A stretch of DNA of 14,465 nt from Rhodospirillaceae bacterium UBA4468. GTDB lineage: Bacteria > Pseudomonadota > Alphaproteobacteria > Rhodospirillales > Casp-alpha2. A program made the translations under genes and the position numbers. Where the stretch lies: NCBI GenBank assembly GCA_002389385.1, contig DGOK01000140.1:45815-60279 (forward strand), given 5' to 3'. The number at the start of each line of letters is the position of its first letter. The stretch's first letter is position 1. The notes under the pieces were generated by a model, which was given only the letters and a program-made list of their open reading frames with translations, had not been told where the DNA came from and did no database searches. Shown one piece after another: positions 8,244 to 14,465 of this stretch.

Positions 8244-8795
8244 ATGTTACGACTTGGCGCCGTTTTTTTATTGTTTTTAATGATCACTGCTGTTTCCATT
8301 GAAACCGCTAACGCAGACAAAAGATGTGTCCGCATTCAACGCCAAGGAAACATTGAAACATATGTCAATTCCTGCAACGTGTGTATGGTCGCGACCATTA
8401 CTCGATCAAGACCCGGCAGTCAGGTACCTACAGGACGCCAATTAAACATTCAGGCTCGTTCGACATTTCCGGGTCCCTTTCGAGGCCCCGGTCGCTCACG
8501 TATTACGAACGTGCGCCCCTGCAAAGGGCAGACCGGCGGACAGAAAGATTTACTCGAGAGTTTTAATCAACCAAATTCAAAGCCTAAATGTGTGAACATG
8601 GAACGGTCAGCAGATAGCGGTGTTGCCTTGGTCAATACGTGTAGCGAATGTCGTGCCGTCGCCCTTGAACGCATTATCGCAAGTAATGGTCAAAGCGCGC
8701 GGGACTATGTCATTATTGCAGGGCGCGGTCGTATCCCCGTTGCATCTCGAGGTTATTCTAGTGTTGGACTGTTAGCTGAAATCCACTGTCCTTAA
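8244..8795 (+). CDS. Secreted protein with two tandem four-cysteine repeats, function unknown
   Basis: I do not recognise a named family. The 183-residue product starts with a Sec signal peptide (a basic residue, then LGAVFLLFLMITAVS) with likely cleavage after ANA, about residue 24. The mature part contains two copies of one cysteine pattern: C28-x15-C44-x2-C47-x45-C93 and C116-x16-C133-x2-C136-x45-C182. Each copy opens with CV, then has VN[ST]C-x2-C, and ends at a cysteine after a basic, Gly-rich stretch. The copies are joined by a polar Gln/Asn/Lys linker (about 94-114). Eight even-numbered cysteines in an exported protein suggest disulfides. The mature protein is rich in Arg and Gly. It is transcribed divergently from the permease with a 140-bp shared gap and converges on the CoA-transferase gene. 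Confidence 0.75.
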   Translation: MLRLGAVFLLFLMITAVSIETANADKRCVRIQRQGNIETYVNSCNVCMVATITRSRPGSQVPTGRQLNIQARSTFPGPFRGPGRSRITNVRPCKGQTGGQKDLLESFNQPNSKPKCVNMERSADSGVALVNTCSECRAVALERIIASNGQSARDYVIIAGRGRIPVASRGYSSVGLLAEIHCP

Positions 8796-8807
8796 AAATA
8801 TTTAGAC

Positions 8808-9935
8808 CTATGTGGTTTTCCAGCTGACAAAAATATCATCAACAGAACTCATTACGACTGGGCTACGCGTGGTAGGCGGCTCACCGTTAGTCCAGAACGG
8901 CAATAACACTGATATCCCATGTGCGTCTTCTAGACCACCTTGTGGCTGAATGAGACGACGTGTAGCGTTTTGTGGATGGCCTGTTACTTCATTAATTTGC
9001 AAAACAGGGTGGTAACAACAATCGACATCACGAAAAACATCATCCCAGTCATCTCGTGTCTTTGTTTTGAAGATTGCCGCTACATCAGAAATCAAACCAG
9101 TTTGCGGTAAAGGTTCTGATTGGCGTTCTATTAATTCTGGGCGCCCGACGGCATCACAGAAATTCTTCCAAAACACGTCTTCTAATGCACCGAGTGAAAC
9201 GAATTGATTGTCAGCAGTTTCATATACGCAGTAGCATGCTGCGCCACCTGTGAGCAGGTTCTGTTCTCGTCCTAAAGTATGGCCACGTGTCATTGCCGTC
9301 AGCGCCTGACTTTGCCATGCCAAGACACTGTCGCTCATTGCAACATCAAGATAGGCGCCCTGTCCGCTTAGGCCGCGTCCAACAAGTGCGCCAAGGATCG
9401 CACAGACCGATTGCATCGCGCCGGCATAATCAGCGACCATGGGATATGCCATATGAGGTTTTTCAACAGTCCCCGACATACCTAACTGACCAGATGCAGC
9501 AACATAGTTGATATCGTGCCCACCAACCAATCTCATCGGTCCGTTCTGGCCAAATCCAGATAGTGCACAATGGACAAGTCGTGGATTAATCTTACGTAAC
9601 ACTTCTTGCCCAAAACCTAATCTCTCCATCACACCGGGCCGATAGCTTTCCATCAGCACGTCAGCGGACTTCACAAGATCGGTAAAGGAATCGATGCCCA
9701 CCTGGGATTTCAAGTCTAACGTAACAACGCGCTTACCTGCGTTGACGAGTGCATGATACGGGTTGTCACCACGGTCATTGGTGATCGGATCAAGACCGCG
9801 CATTGGGTCACCTTTTGGTGGCTCTACCTTTACCACGTCTGCGCCCATATCGCTCAGCATCTGCGTTGCGAATGGTCCCGGCAGAAACTGGCTAAGATCG
9901 AGAATCCGAATACCGTTGAGAAACGCTAAGGCCAT
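8808..9935 (-). CDS. CaiB/BaiF-family (class III) CoA-transferase, alpha-methylacyl-CoA racemase-like
   Basis: A 375-residue cytosolic enzyme of the formyl-CoA transferase/AMACR superfamily, which forms interlocked dimers. The N-terminus GIRILDLSQFLPGPFATQML and then LGADVVKVE-like MGADVVKVEPP (30-40) are hallmark sequences. The NAGKR block (65-69), ESYRPGVMERLG (96-107) and SGFGQNGP (126-133) follow. H140 and D141 in GGHDINY, together with D169 in VADYAG, match the catalytic His/Asp arrangement of alpha-methylacyl-CoA racemases, so racemase activity on 2-methylacyl-CoA is as likely as CoA transfer. The substrate is unknown and no acyl-CoA pathway genes are adjacent. ATG 9935 is chosen because GGAG lies 6 nt upstream and family similarity begins there; an upstream GTG (10013) lacks both. 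It is divergent from the GlxA-type gene. Confidence 0.88.
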   Translation of the reverse strand: MALAFLNGIRILDLSQFLPGPFATQMLSDMGADVVKVEPPKGDPMRGLDPITNDRGDNPYHALVNAGKRVVTLDLKSQVGIDSFTDLVKSADVLMESYRPGVMERLGFGQEVLRKINPRLVHCALSGFGQNGPMRLVGGHDINYVAASGQLGMSGTVEKPHMAYPMVADYAGAMQSVCAILGALVGRGLSGQGAYLDVAMSDSVLAWQSQALTAMTRGHTLGREQNLLTGGAACYCVYETADNQFVSLGALEDVFWKNFCDAVGRPELIERQSEPLPQTGLISDVAAIFKTKTRDDWDDVFRDVDCCYHPVLQINEVTGHPQNATRRLIQPQGGLEDAHGISVLLPFWTNGEPPTTRSPVVMSSVDDIFVSWKTT

Positions 9936-9941
9936 AGGTAT

Positions 9942-9945
9942 CTCC
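9942..9945 (-). promoter_or_regulatory. Ribosome binding site deciding the CoA-transferase start
   Basis: On the minus strand GGAG is followed by a 6-nt spacer and ATG at 9935-9933. This supports the 375-residue product over a 401-residue version from GTG 10013. Confidence 0.6.
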
Positions 9946-10005
9946 AAGTTCAATACACCTCTAGTGTCGGCGGCAGAACTACTGACATCAAGATGATCTT
10001 TGTTT

Positions 10006-10039
10006 TGGCACAAAAAGAGGACTCATTGTCATTGTGCCA
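10006..10039. promoter_or_regulatory. 8-bp perfect inverted repeat, candidate operator
   Basis: TGGCACAA (10006-10013) and TTGTGCCA (10032-10039) are exact reverse complements separated by 18 bp. Their centres are 26 bp apart, a little over two helical turns, as for a dimer binding one DNA face. It sits in the 131-bp gap between the divergent CoA-transferase and GlxA-type genes, where an autoregulating AraC-type protein would be expected to bind. A repeat of this length can arise by chance in such a gap, so the call is tentative. Confidence 0.35.
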
Positions 10040-10066
10040 TTCCATATTTTTCGCAATAGTCGATAG

Positions 10067-10762
10067 ATGGAAAACACAGCAACCACTCAACGTATTCATA
10101 TTCTGGTTTTTGACCGGTGCCAGATTGTTGACGCGACCGGGGCTGCTAGCATCTTTGGATCTGCAAACGAAGCTGCGATGAAAGCGGGGCACACAAAACG
10201 CCCATATGATATTAAATTCATCGCACCAGAAACGAACCAAGTTAAAACATCCGCAGGGGTCTCGTTGTATGCGGACTATATCCTCGGCGACCGCATCCAC
10301 CCTGCAGACACACTGATCTGCCCTGGCGGTAAAGGTACGCCTTCGTTCATTAGTAATCCAAAAGCCATCAAATCAATTAAGCGTATTGCGAGCCGTACAC
10401 GGCGGGTTGTCTCTGTTTGTACTGGGGCATTTATATTGGCCGAGGCTGGAATCTTGGATGGGCGACGCGCCGCAACGCATTGGGCGTATTGTGACCAACT
10501 GTCCCATGATTATCCAGAAATCAAAGTTGAAGCCGACCCGATCTTTATCAAAGACGGAAACGTCTACACGTCTGCCGGCGTTACAGCGGGTATGGACTTG
10601 GCGCTCGCACTGATCGAGGAAGACATTGGACGAGACATCGCCCTTGAGGTCGCAAGAGATATGGTGATGTTCTCTAAACGGCTAGGCTCGCAGGCACAGT
10701 TTTCGACACAGCTCGCCACGCAAATGGCACCTCCCGGCAATATTCGGGATTTACAGCTTTAG
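10067..10762 (+). CDS. DJ-1/PfpI-like sensor half of the GlxA-type regulator (231 residues)
   Basis: The product if the amber codon terminates is a complete DJ-1/PfpI-fold domain without DNA-binding part. It shows RIHILVFDRCQIVDATGAA at the start, ICPGGKGTP (about 85-93), the nucleophile-elbow segment VVSVCTGAFILAEAGILDG with a conserved cysteine, then RAATHW and the VYTSAGVTAGMDLAL block. In GlxA regulators this domain senses a ligand and is thought not to be catalytic. The start ATG 10067 lacks a clear ribosome site, but the protein begins where the family does. A stable free sensor domain is conceivable. Confidence 0.6.
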   Translation: MENTATTQRIHILVFDRCQIVDATGAASIFGSANEAAMKAGHTKRPYDIKFIAPETNQVKTSAGVSLYADYILGDRIHPADTLICPGGKGTPSFISNPKAIKSIKRIASRTRRVVSVCTGAFILAEAGILDGRRAATHWAYCDQLSHDYPEIKVEADPIFIKDGNVYTSAGVTAGMDLALALIEEDIGRDIALEVARDMVMFSKRLGSQAQFSTQLATQMAPPGNIRDLQL

Positions 10763-11065
10763 CTTTTAGATAATTTAAGCAAAGACATTGATGTGGATGC
10801 ACTCGCTGAAAAGTCGTCGATGAGCCCTCGGACGTTCTATCGGAAATTCAAAAAAACGACAGGCTTAACCCCTGCTCGTTTTATCAATCAGTCGCGGCTT
10901 GATGCTGCACGACGCCTGATTGAAGAAAGCCCCATTCAAATAAAATCTATCGCTGCACAATGTGGCTTTGGAGACATCGAACGTATGCGCCGTGTACTTC
11001 AAAAAGATCTAGGGATAAGCCCTGATGATTATCGACGCCGGTTTGCGTCTTCTCTCAACGAATAA
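10763..11065 (+). pseudogene. AraC-type DNA-binding half downstream of the amber codon
   Basis: A full AraC/XylS double helix-turn-helix domain of about 100 residues lies here in frame. The first helix-turn-helix covers DVDALAEKSSMSPRTFYRKF; a linker with TPARFINQSRLDAARRLI follows; the second carries IKSIAAQCGFGDIERMRRV and ends in the family signature LGISPDDYRRRF. All key hydrophobic and glycine positions are kept. The first internal start candidate is GTG 10793, without a ribosome site, so expression as a separate protein is doubtful. Confidence 0.6.
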
Positions 11066-11091
11066 ATTTACCCATAAAAAAGGAAACTCTC

Positions 11092-11691
11092 ATGACAATG
11101 ATATTTGGAATTCTCGCCTTTAACAATTTGGAAGAACTCGATGCAATCGGCCCGTGGGAGGTTTTGTCATGGGCGGCAAAGCAAGAGCAATCAGATATGG
11201 AGGTCTTCATGATAGGATCATCTGGCAAAGAAATCACATGCGCAAAAGGTCTTAAAATTACGACGGATTATACAATCGATGATCATCCGCCGCTTGATGT
11301 CATTCTTGTTCCAGGCGGACAAGGGACCCGGCCGATATTTAAAGATGGTGGCCCAGAAATTGATTGGATCAAAAAAGTTTCACCAGGCTGTACGTGGGTA
11401 ACAAGTGTTTGCACGGGCGCACTTCTGTTTCACCGTGCAGGTATTCTAAAAGGTAAGCGCGCAACAACGCATTGGGGTTCAATAGATGTCTTGCGCAATG
11501 CAGGTGGTGTCGAAGTTATCGAAGGTGTGCGGTATGTACGTGACGGCAACCTAGTAACATCTTCCGGCGTTTCCGCTGGTATCGACATGTCCTTATGGTT
11601 GATTGGCAAAATTTACGGCAGCGACTTTGCACGTTTCGTCCAAAAAGGAATCGAATACTTCCCGGCCCCACCCTACACCGCTGAGACCTGA
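11092..11691 (+). CDS. DJ-1/PfpI-family protein, isonitrile hydratase-like
   Basis: A 199-residue cytosolic protein of the DJ-1/PfpI superfamily, closest in layout to isonitrile hydratase (InhA)-type members. Visible are the opening GILAFNNLEELDAIGPWEVL, with D17 in the conserved LDxxGP, VPGGQGT (73-79), the nucleophile elbow SVCTGA with C107, AGILKGKRATTHW (116-128), and the VTSSGVSAGIDMSL block. A conserved cysteine and the Asp near the N-terminus are what isonitrile hydratases use, but many relatives have no known substrate. It shares fold and motifs with the sensor half of the regulator upstream, so the two are paralogous. ATG 11092 is preceded by AAGGAAA with a 7-nt spacer, 26 bases after the regulator, implying one transcript. 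Confidence 0.85.
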   Translation: MTMIFGILAFNNLEELDAIGPWEVLSWAAKQEQSDMEVFMIGSSGKEITCAKGLKITTDYTIDDHPPLDVILVPGGQGTRPIFKDGGPEIDWIKKVSPGCTWVTSVCTGALLFHRAGILKGKRATTHWGSIDVLRNAGGVEVIEGVRYVRDGNLVTSSGVSAGIDMSLWLIGKIYGSDFARFVQKGIEYFPAPPYTAET

Positions 11692-11707
11692 GGAAAGACC
11701 TCAGGTC
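11685..11707. terminator. Hairpin between the convergent DJ-1/PfpI and clpA genes
   Basis: GACCTGAGG (11685-11693) and CCTCAGGTC (11699-11707) form a perfect 9-bp stem with loop AAAGA, and the stem includes the DJ-1/PfpI stop codon. No T-run follows on either strand, so it is not a canonical intrinsic terminator. Its symmetry and position between two facing genes suggest a role in ending both transcripts or protecting 3' ends. Confidence 0.4.
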
Positions 11708-11719
11708 CGCGGCATTCCA

Positions 11720-14029
11720 TTAGACGAGGGCGGGTTTCTTTTTCTTACCGTCATCGTCTTTTGGATCGTCGTTTTCTGACTCAGGATATGTGAATACAGT
11801 TTTACCGTCTTCGACGTCGACCATCACAAGACCACCTTTGGCAAGTTTGCCAAACAGCAATTCTTCCGCAAGAGCTTTTTTAATGTGCTCTTGAATAACT
11901 CGGCCCAAAGGACGTGCGCCATATAGTTTGTCGTAGCCTTTGATCGCCAACCAAGAACGTGCAGCATCTGTCAGTTCGATCATAACATTTCGATCATCCA
12001 ACTGCGCCTCAAGTTCCATGATGAACTTATCGACAACTTTGGCGACAACTTCTGGTCCGAGAGATTCAAATCCAATGATTGAGTCTAGGCGGTTCCGGAA
12101 TTCAGGCGTGAACATCTTGTTGATGGCTTCTTTGTCTTCGCCAACACGTCCGTCGCGTTCAAATCCGATCGCAGCTCTCGCCATGTCTGCAGCACCGGCA
12201 TTTGTTGTCATAATCAAAATCACATTTCGGAAATCAACGCTCTTGCCGTTGTTATCCGTCAGCTTACCGTGATCCATAACCTGGAGCAGAATATTGAAAA
12301 GATCAGGATGTGCTTTTTCGATCTCGTCTAGCAACAACACAACATGCGGGTTTTGATCAACCGCATCCGTTAACAAACCGCCCTGATCGAAACCAACATA
12401 ACCCGGAGGCGCGCCGATCAGGCGAGAAACCGAATGTCTTTCCATATATTCAGACATATCGAAGCGAACAAGCTCAACACCTAAAGTAAGCGCCAGTTGA
12501 CGTGCGACTTCAGTTTTACCAACACCTGTTGGTCCAGAGAACAGATATGACCCAATCGGCTTTTGTGGTTCACGTAAACCTGCACGAGAAAGCTTAATGG
12601 CACTGGATAATTGATTGATAGCATCGTCTTGACCAAACACAACAGTCTTCAAGTCGCGCTCAAGCGTCTTCAAGGCTTTGCGATCATCCGTCGATATACT
12701 CTTTGGCGGGATGCGTGCAATCATCGCAACGACAGCTTCCACATCTTTTGCCGACACTGTTTTCTTTCTCTTGTTCTCGGGCAGCAACATCCGAGATGCG
12801 CCGACTTCATCGATCACATCAATCGCCTTATCGGGCAACTTTCGGTCATTGATATAGCGTGATGATAACTCGACGGCCGTCTTGATCGCGTCGACTGTGT
12901 ATTTCACATTATGATGCTCTTCGAAATACGGCTTGAGGCCTTTAAGAATTTTAATGGTGTCATCAATTGACGGCTCGTGGACATCAATTTTCTGGAACCG
13001 TCGCACGAGTGCACGATCTTTTTCAAAATAACCACGATATTCTTTGTAGGTCGTAGAGCCCATACAACGAAGCGCACCATTTTGAAGGGCTGGCTTTAGA
13101 ATATTTGACGCATCCATGGAACCGCCAGAAGTCGCACCGGCACCGATCACGGTGTGAATTTCATCAATAAACAGCACGGCCTTATCGGCGCTTTCAAGTT
13201 CATCCATGACGTTCTTAAGGCGTTCTTCAAAGTCACCACGATAGCGAGTCCCTGCCAACAGAGAGCCCATGTCCAATGAGTAAATTATCGTATCGAACAA
13301 CACTTCAGGCACATCCCGTTCAACAATACGTTTCGCCAAACCTTCAGCGATCGCCGTTTTTCCAACGCCCGGATCACCAACATACAGAGGGTTGTTTTTG
13401 CTACGGCGGCATAAAATTTGAATGGTACGGTCGACTTCTTTCTCGCGACCAATAAGTGGATCAATGCGCCCGTCTGCGGCCTTCTCGTTGAGGTTCACAC
13501 AATACGCATCAAGGGCTTCGGATCCCTTACGCACAACATTTTTACCATCAGCTTCTTCATCCGTGCCTTCAACGGTTCTGTCTTCCGAGAAACCAGGCAC
13601 TTTGGCAATACCATGGGAGATGTAGTTCACCGCATCGAGGCGCGACATTTCATGCATTTGCAAAAAGAATACAGCGTGGGATTCGCGTTCAGAGAACAAG
13701 GCCACTAAAACATTGGCACCTGTTACTTCTTCGCGTCCGGACGACTGCACATGAATGACAGCACGTTGAACAACACGCTGAAACCCAGCTGTTGGTTTCG
13801 GTTCAGATACACGCTCGTTGCGGATATCGTCTAGCTCGCCATCAATAAAATTCGTGACGTCCATGATAAGTTGCTCAAGATCAACGCCACATGCGCGCAG
13901 AACGGCAATTGAATCCTGGTCTTCTGTCAGAGACAAAAGCAGATGCTCCAAAGTTGCATACTCATGGCTTCTCTCAGCGGCGAGAGCCAATGCCTGGTGC
14001 AAAGTCTGTTCCAGATTGCGTGATAACAT
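11720..14029 (-). CDS. clpA: ATP-dependent Clp protease ATP-binding subunit ClpA
   Basis: Hexameric AAA+ unfoldase that threads substrates into the ClpP peptidase. The 769 residues match the family length. Order: Clp N-domain double repeat (about 1-145, the ClpS docking site), D1 with Walker A GDPGVGKT (218-225) and Walker B VLFIDE (285-290), and D2 with Walker A GPTGVGKT (499-506) and Walker B VLLLDE (564-569). The IGF tripeptide at 621-623 is the loop that docks onto ClpP. There is no long coiled-coil middle domain as in ClpB or ClpC, which supports ClpA. The C-terminus ends in an acidic-then-lysine tail (DDPKDDDGKKKKP). ATG 14029 is preceded by AAGGA with an 8-nt spacer. It follows clpS by 66 bp on the same strand and is probably cotranscribed. 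clpP is not in this window. Confidence 0.97.
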   Translation of the reverse strand: MLSRNLEQTLHQALALAAERSHEYATLEHLLLSLTEDQDSIAVLRACGVDLEQLIMDVTNFIDGELDDIRNERVSEPKPTAGFQRVVQRAVIHVQSSGREEVTGANVLVALFSERESHAVFFLQMHEMSRLDAVNYISHGIAKVPGFSEDRTVEGTDEEADGKNVVRKGSEALDAYCVNLNEKAADGRIDPLIGREKEVDRTIQILCRRSKNNPLYVGDPGVGKTAIAEGLAKRIVERDVPEVLFDTIIYSLDMGSLLAGTRYRGDFEERLKNVMDELESADKAVLFIDEIHTVIGAGATSGGSMDASNILKPALQNGALRCMGSTTYKEYRGYFEKDRALVRRFQKIDVHEPSIDDTIKILKGLKPYFEEHHNVKYTVDAIKTAVELSSRYINDRKLPDKAIDVIDEVGASRMLLPENKRKKTVSAKDVEAVVAMIARIPPKSISTDDRKALKTLERDLKTVVFGQDDAINQLSSAIKLSRAGLREPQKPIGSYLFSGPTGVGKTEVARQLALTLGVELVRFDMSEYMERHSVSRLIGAPPGYVGFDQGGLLTDAVDQNPHVVLLLDEIEKAHPDLFNILLQVMDHGKLTDNNGKSVDFRNVILIMTTNAGAADMARAAIGFERDGRVGEDKEAINKMFTPEFRNRLDSIIGFESLGPEVVAKVVDKFIMELEAQLDDRNVMIELTDAARSWLAIKGYDKLYGARPLGRVIQEHIKKALAEELLFGKLAKGGLVMVDVEDGKTVFTYPESENDDPKDDDGKKKKPALV

Positions 14030-14060
14030 GCGTGTCGTCCTTTCAGGTCGTACCTTTTTG

Positions 14061-14094
14061 GGCCATCTGATGGCCAGTGGCGGGATTAGCCGCC
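14061..14094. other. Two hairpins in the clpS-clpA intercistronic gap
   Basis: GGCCAT/ATGGCC (14061-14066 with 14070-14075, 3-nt loop) and GGCGG/CCGCC (14079-14083 with 14090-14094, 6-nt loop) fill most of the gap after the clpS stop. Neither is followed by a T-run on the minus strand, so they are unlikely to stop transcription. They may set the ratio of ClpS to ClpA by stabilising the upstream message. Confidence 0.35.
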
Positions 14095-14095
14095 T

Positions 14096-14446
14096 TTATG
14101 TGTCGTCCCCGTCGCCGTCTTTTTCAATTGTGCATTGAAGGGGGTGTTGATGTTGACGTGCTAAGTCCATTGTTTGTGCAACCTTGGTCTCGGCAACTTC
14201 GTAAGTGAAAACACCACAAACACCGACACCGCGCTTGTGTACGTGCAACATGATCTGTGTCGCATCTTGCGCTGATTTACTAAAGAATTGCTCAAGAACC
14301 TGGATCACAAACTCCATAGGTGTGTAATCGTCATTCAGCATGAGGACTTTATACATCGCTGGCCGCTTGGTTTTTTTACGCGGTTTAACGACAACGCCGG
14401 TCTCATGATCGTTATCAATGTCAGGTGGTGTGTTCTTATCAGCCAT
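14096..14446 (-). CDS. clpS: ClpS, N-end-rule adaptor of ClpAP
   Basis: A 116-residue adaptor that recognises destabilising N-terminal residues (Leu, Phe, Tyr, Trp) and hands substrates to the ClpA N-domain. The core YKVLMLNDDYTPMEFVIQVL corresponds to the E. coli pocket: N38 and D39 bind the alpha-amino group, M44 is the hydrophobic gate, and H70 in LHVHKRG completes the pocket. CGVFTYEVAETK and HPLQCTIEKD finish the fold. The N-terminal tail (residues 1-29) is charged and probably disordered, as in the family. ATG 14446 is chosen; an in-frame TTG at 14455 adds only three residues and has no ribosome site. Only 19 bases lie upstream in the window, so the promoter is not visible. Confidence 0.96.
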   Translation of the reverse strand: MADKNTPPDIDNDHETGVVVKPRKKTKRPAMYKVLMLNDDYTPMEFVIQVLEQFFSKSAQDATQIMLHVHKRGVGVCGVFTYEVAETKVAQTMDLARQHQHPLQCTIEKDGDGDDT

Positions 14447-14465
14447 CTTGCTCAAATATCAGTTT

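Larger units (their letters stand above)
10067..11065 (+). pseudogene. GlxA-type AraC-family regulator split by an in-frame amber codon
   Basis: One frame runs from ATG 10067 to TAA 11063-11065 (about 332 codons), broken only by TAG at 10760-10762. The order is an N-terminal DJ-1/PfpI-like (GATase1) sensor domain followed by a C-terminal AraC DNA-binding domain, the architecture of GlxA regulators (FtrA, GbdR and CdhR relatives). The stop falls in the linker at ...IRDLQL-stop-LLDNLSKDIDV; relatives usually have a tryptophan there (LQ-x-W-I/L), so a TGG to TAG change is the simplest explanation. Both sides are well conserved, with no frameshift. Either the regulator is freshly inactivated, or low readthrough makes some full-length protein. 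It precedes an intact DJ-1/PfpI gene, its usual partner type. Confidence 0.78.

Noticed and set aside
4184..8810. UAG fully reassigned as a sense codon in this organism
   Set aside because: Three well-formed genes end in TAG at their family-typical C-termini, and a further stop follows within a few codons of each.
9936..10013. N-terminal extension of the CoA-transferase from GTG 10013
   Set aside because: Family similarity starts at ATG 9935, which has a proper ribosome site; the extension overlaps the inverted repeat and lacks one.
10763..10792. Frameshift between the sensor and AraC halves of the regulator
   Set aside because: Both halves are in the same frame; the sequence between them reads straight through apart from the single TAG.
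13418..13708. Open frames antisense to clpA and to nrdJ
   Set aside because: They mirror the codon pattern of strongly conserved genes and have no recognisable domains or ribosome sites.

Overview
The window looks like a chromosomal segment of an alphaproteobacterium of moderate GC content. The basis is the long-form class II (B12-dependent) ribonucleotide reductase with a C-terminal zinc ribbon, the clpS-clpA pair, and a COG3146 (DUF482) acyltransferase-like gene near a RidA-family gene. No 16S or other marker is present, so the placement is an inference.

Layout. (1) 1-2696 (+): nrdJ, lacking its N-terminal part at the window edge, followed by two tandem intrinsic terminators. (2) 2948-4186 (+): a response-regulator receiver fused to a metallo-beta-lactamase-fold hydrolase, behind a perfect TATAAT box. 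(3) 4255-6896 (+): a RidA-family protein, a translationally coupled BtuF/cobalamin-binding-like protein without a signal peptide, and a COG3146 acyltransferase-like protein. (4) 6904-11691: a mixed-strand accessory block with an APC-type permease interrupted by an in-frame TAG (-), a secreted protein made of two four-cysteine repeats (+), a CaiB/BaiF-type CoA-transferase/racemase (-), a GlxA-type AraC regulator interrupted by an in-frame TAG (+), and an intact DJ-1/PfpI protein (+). (5) 11720-14446 (-): clpA and clpS, the unfoldase and N-end-rule adaptor of the ClpAP protease.

How the parts relate. ClpS delivers substrates to ClpA. RidA and the BtuF-like protein overlap by a TTGA stop/start and are probably made together. 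The BtuF-like protein may bind a corrinoid, the cofactor class used by NrdJ, but that link is an inference. The GlxA-type regulator and the downstream DJ-1/PfpI protein form a common gene pair and share a related fold. The divergent CoA-transferase shares an intergenic region with them that contains an 8-bp inverted repeat, a possible operator.

Most notable: two genes within about 3.4 kb each carry a single in-frame amber codon with the downstream part still open and conserved. In the GlxA gene it lies exactly between the sensor domain and the DNA-binding domain. Recent pseudogenisation is the simplest reading; readthrough or sequencing error are alternatives. The tandem four-cysteine secreted protein is the least familiar gene. 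I see no CRISPR array, tRNA, rRNA, transposase or insertion sequence. No gene-free stretch exceeds 300 bases.
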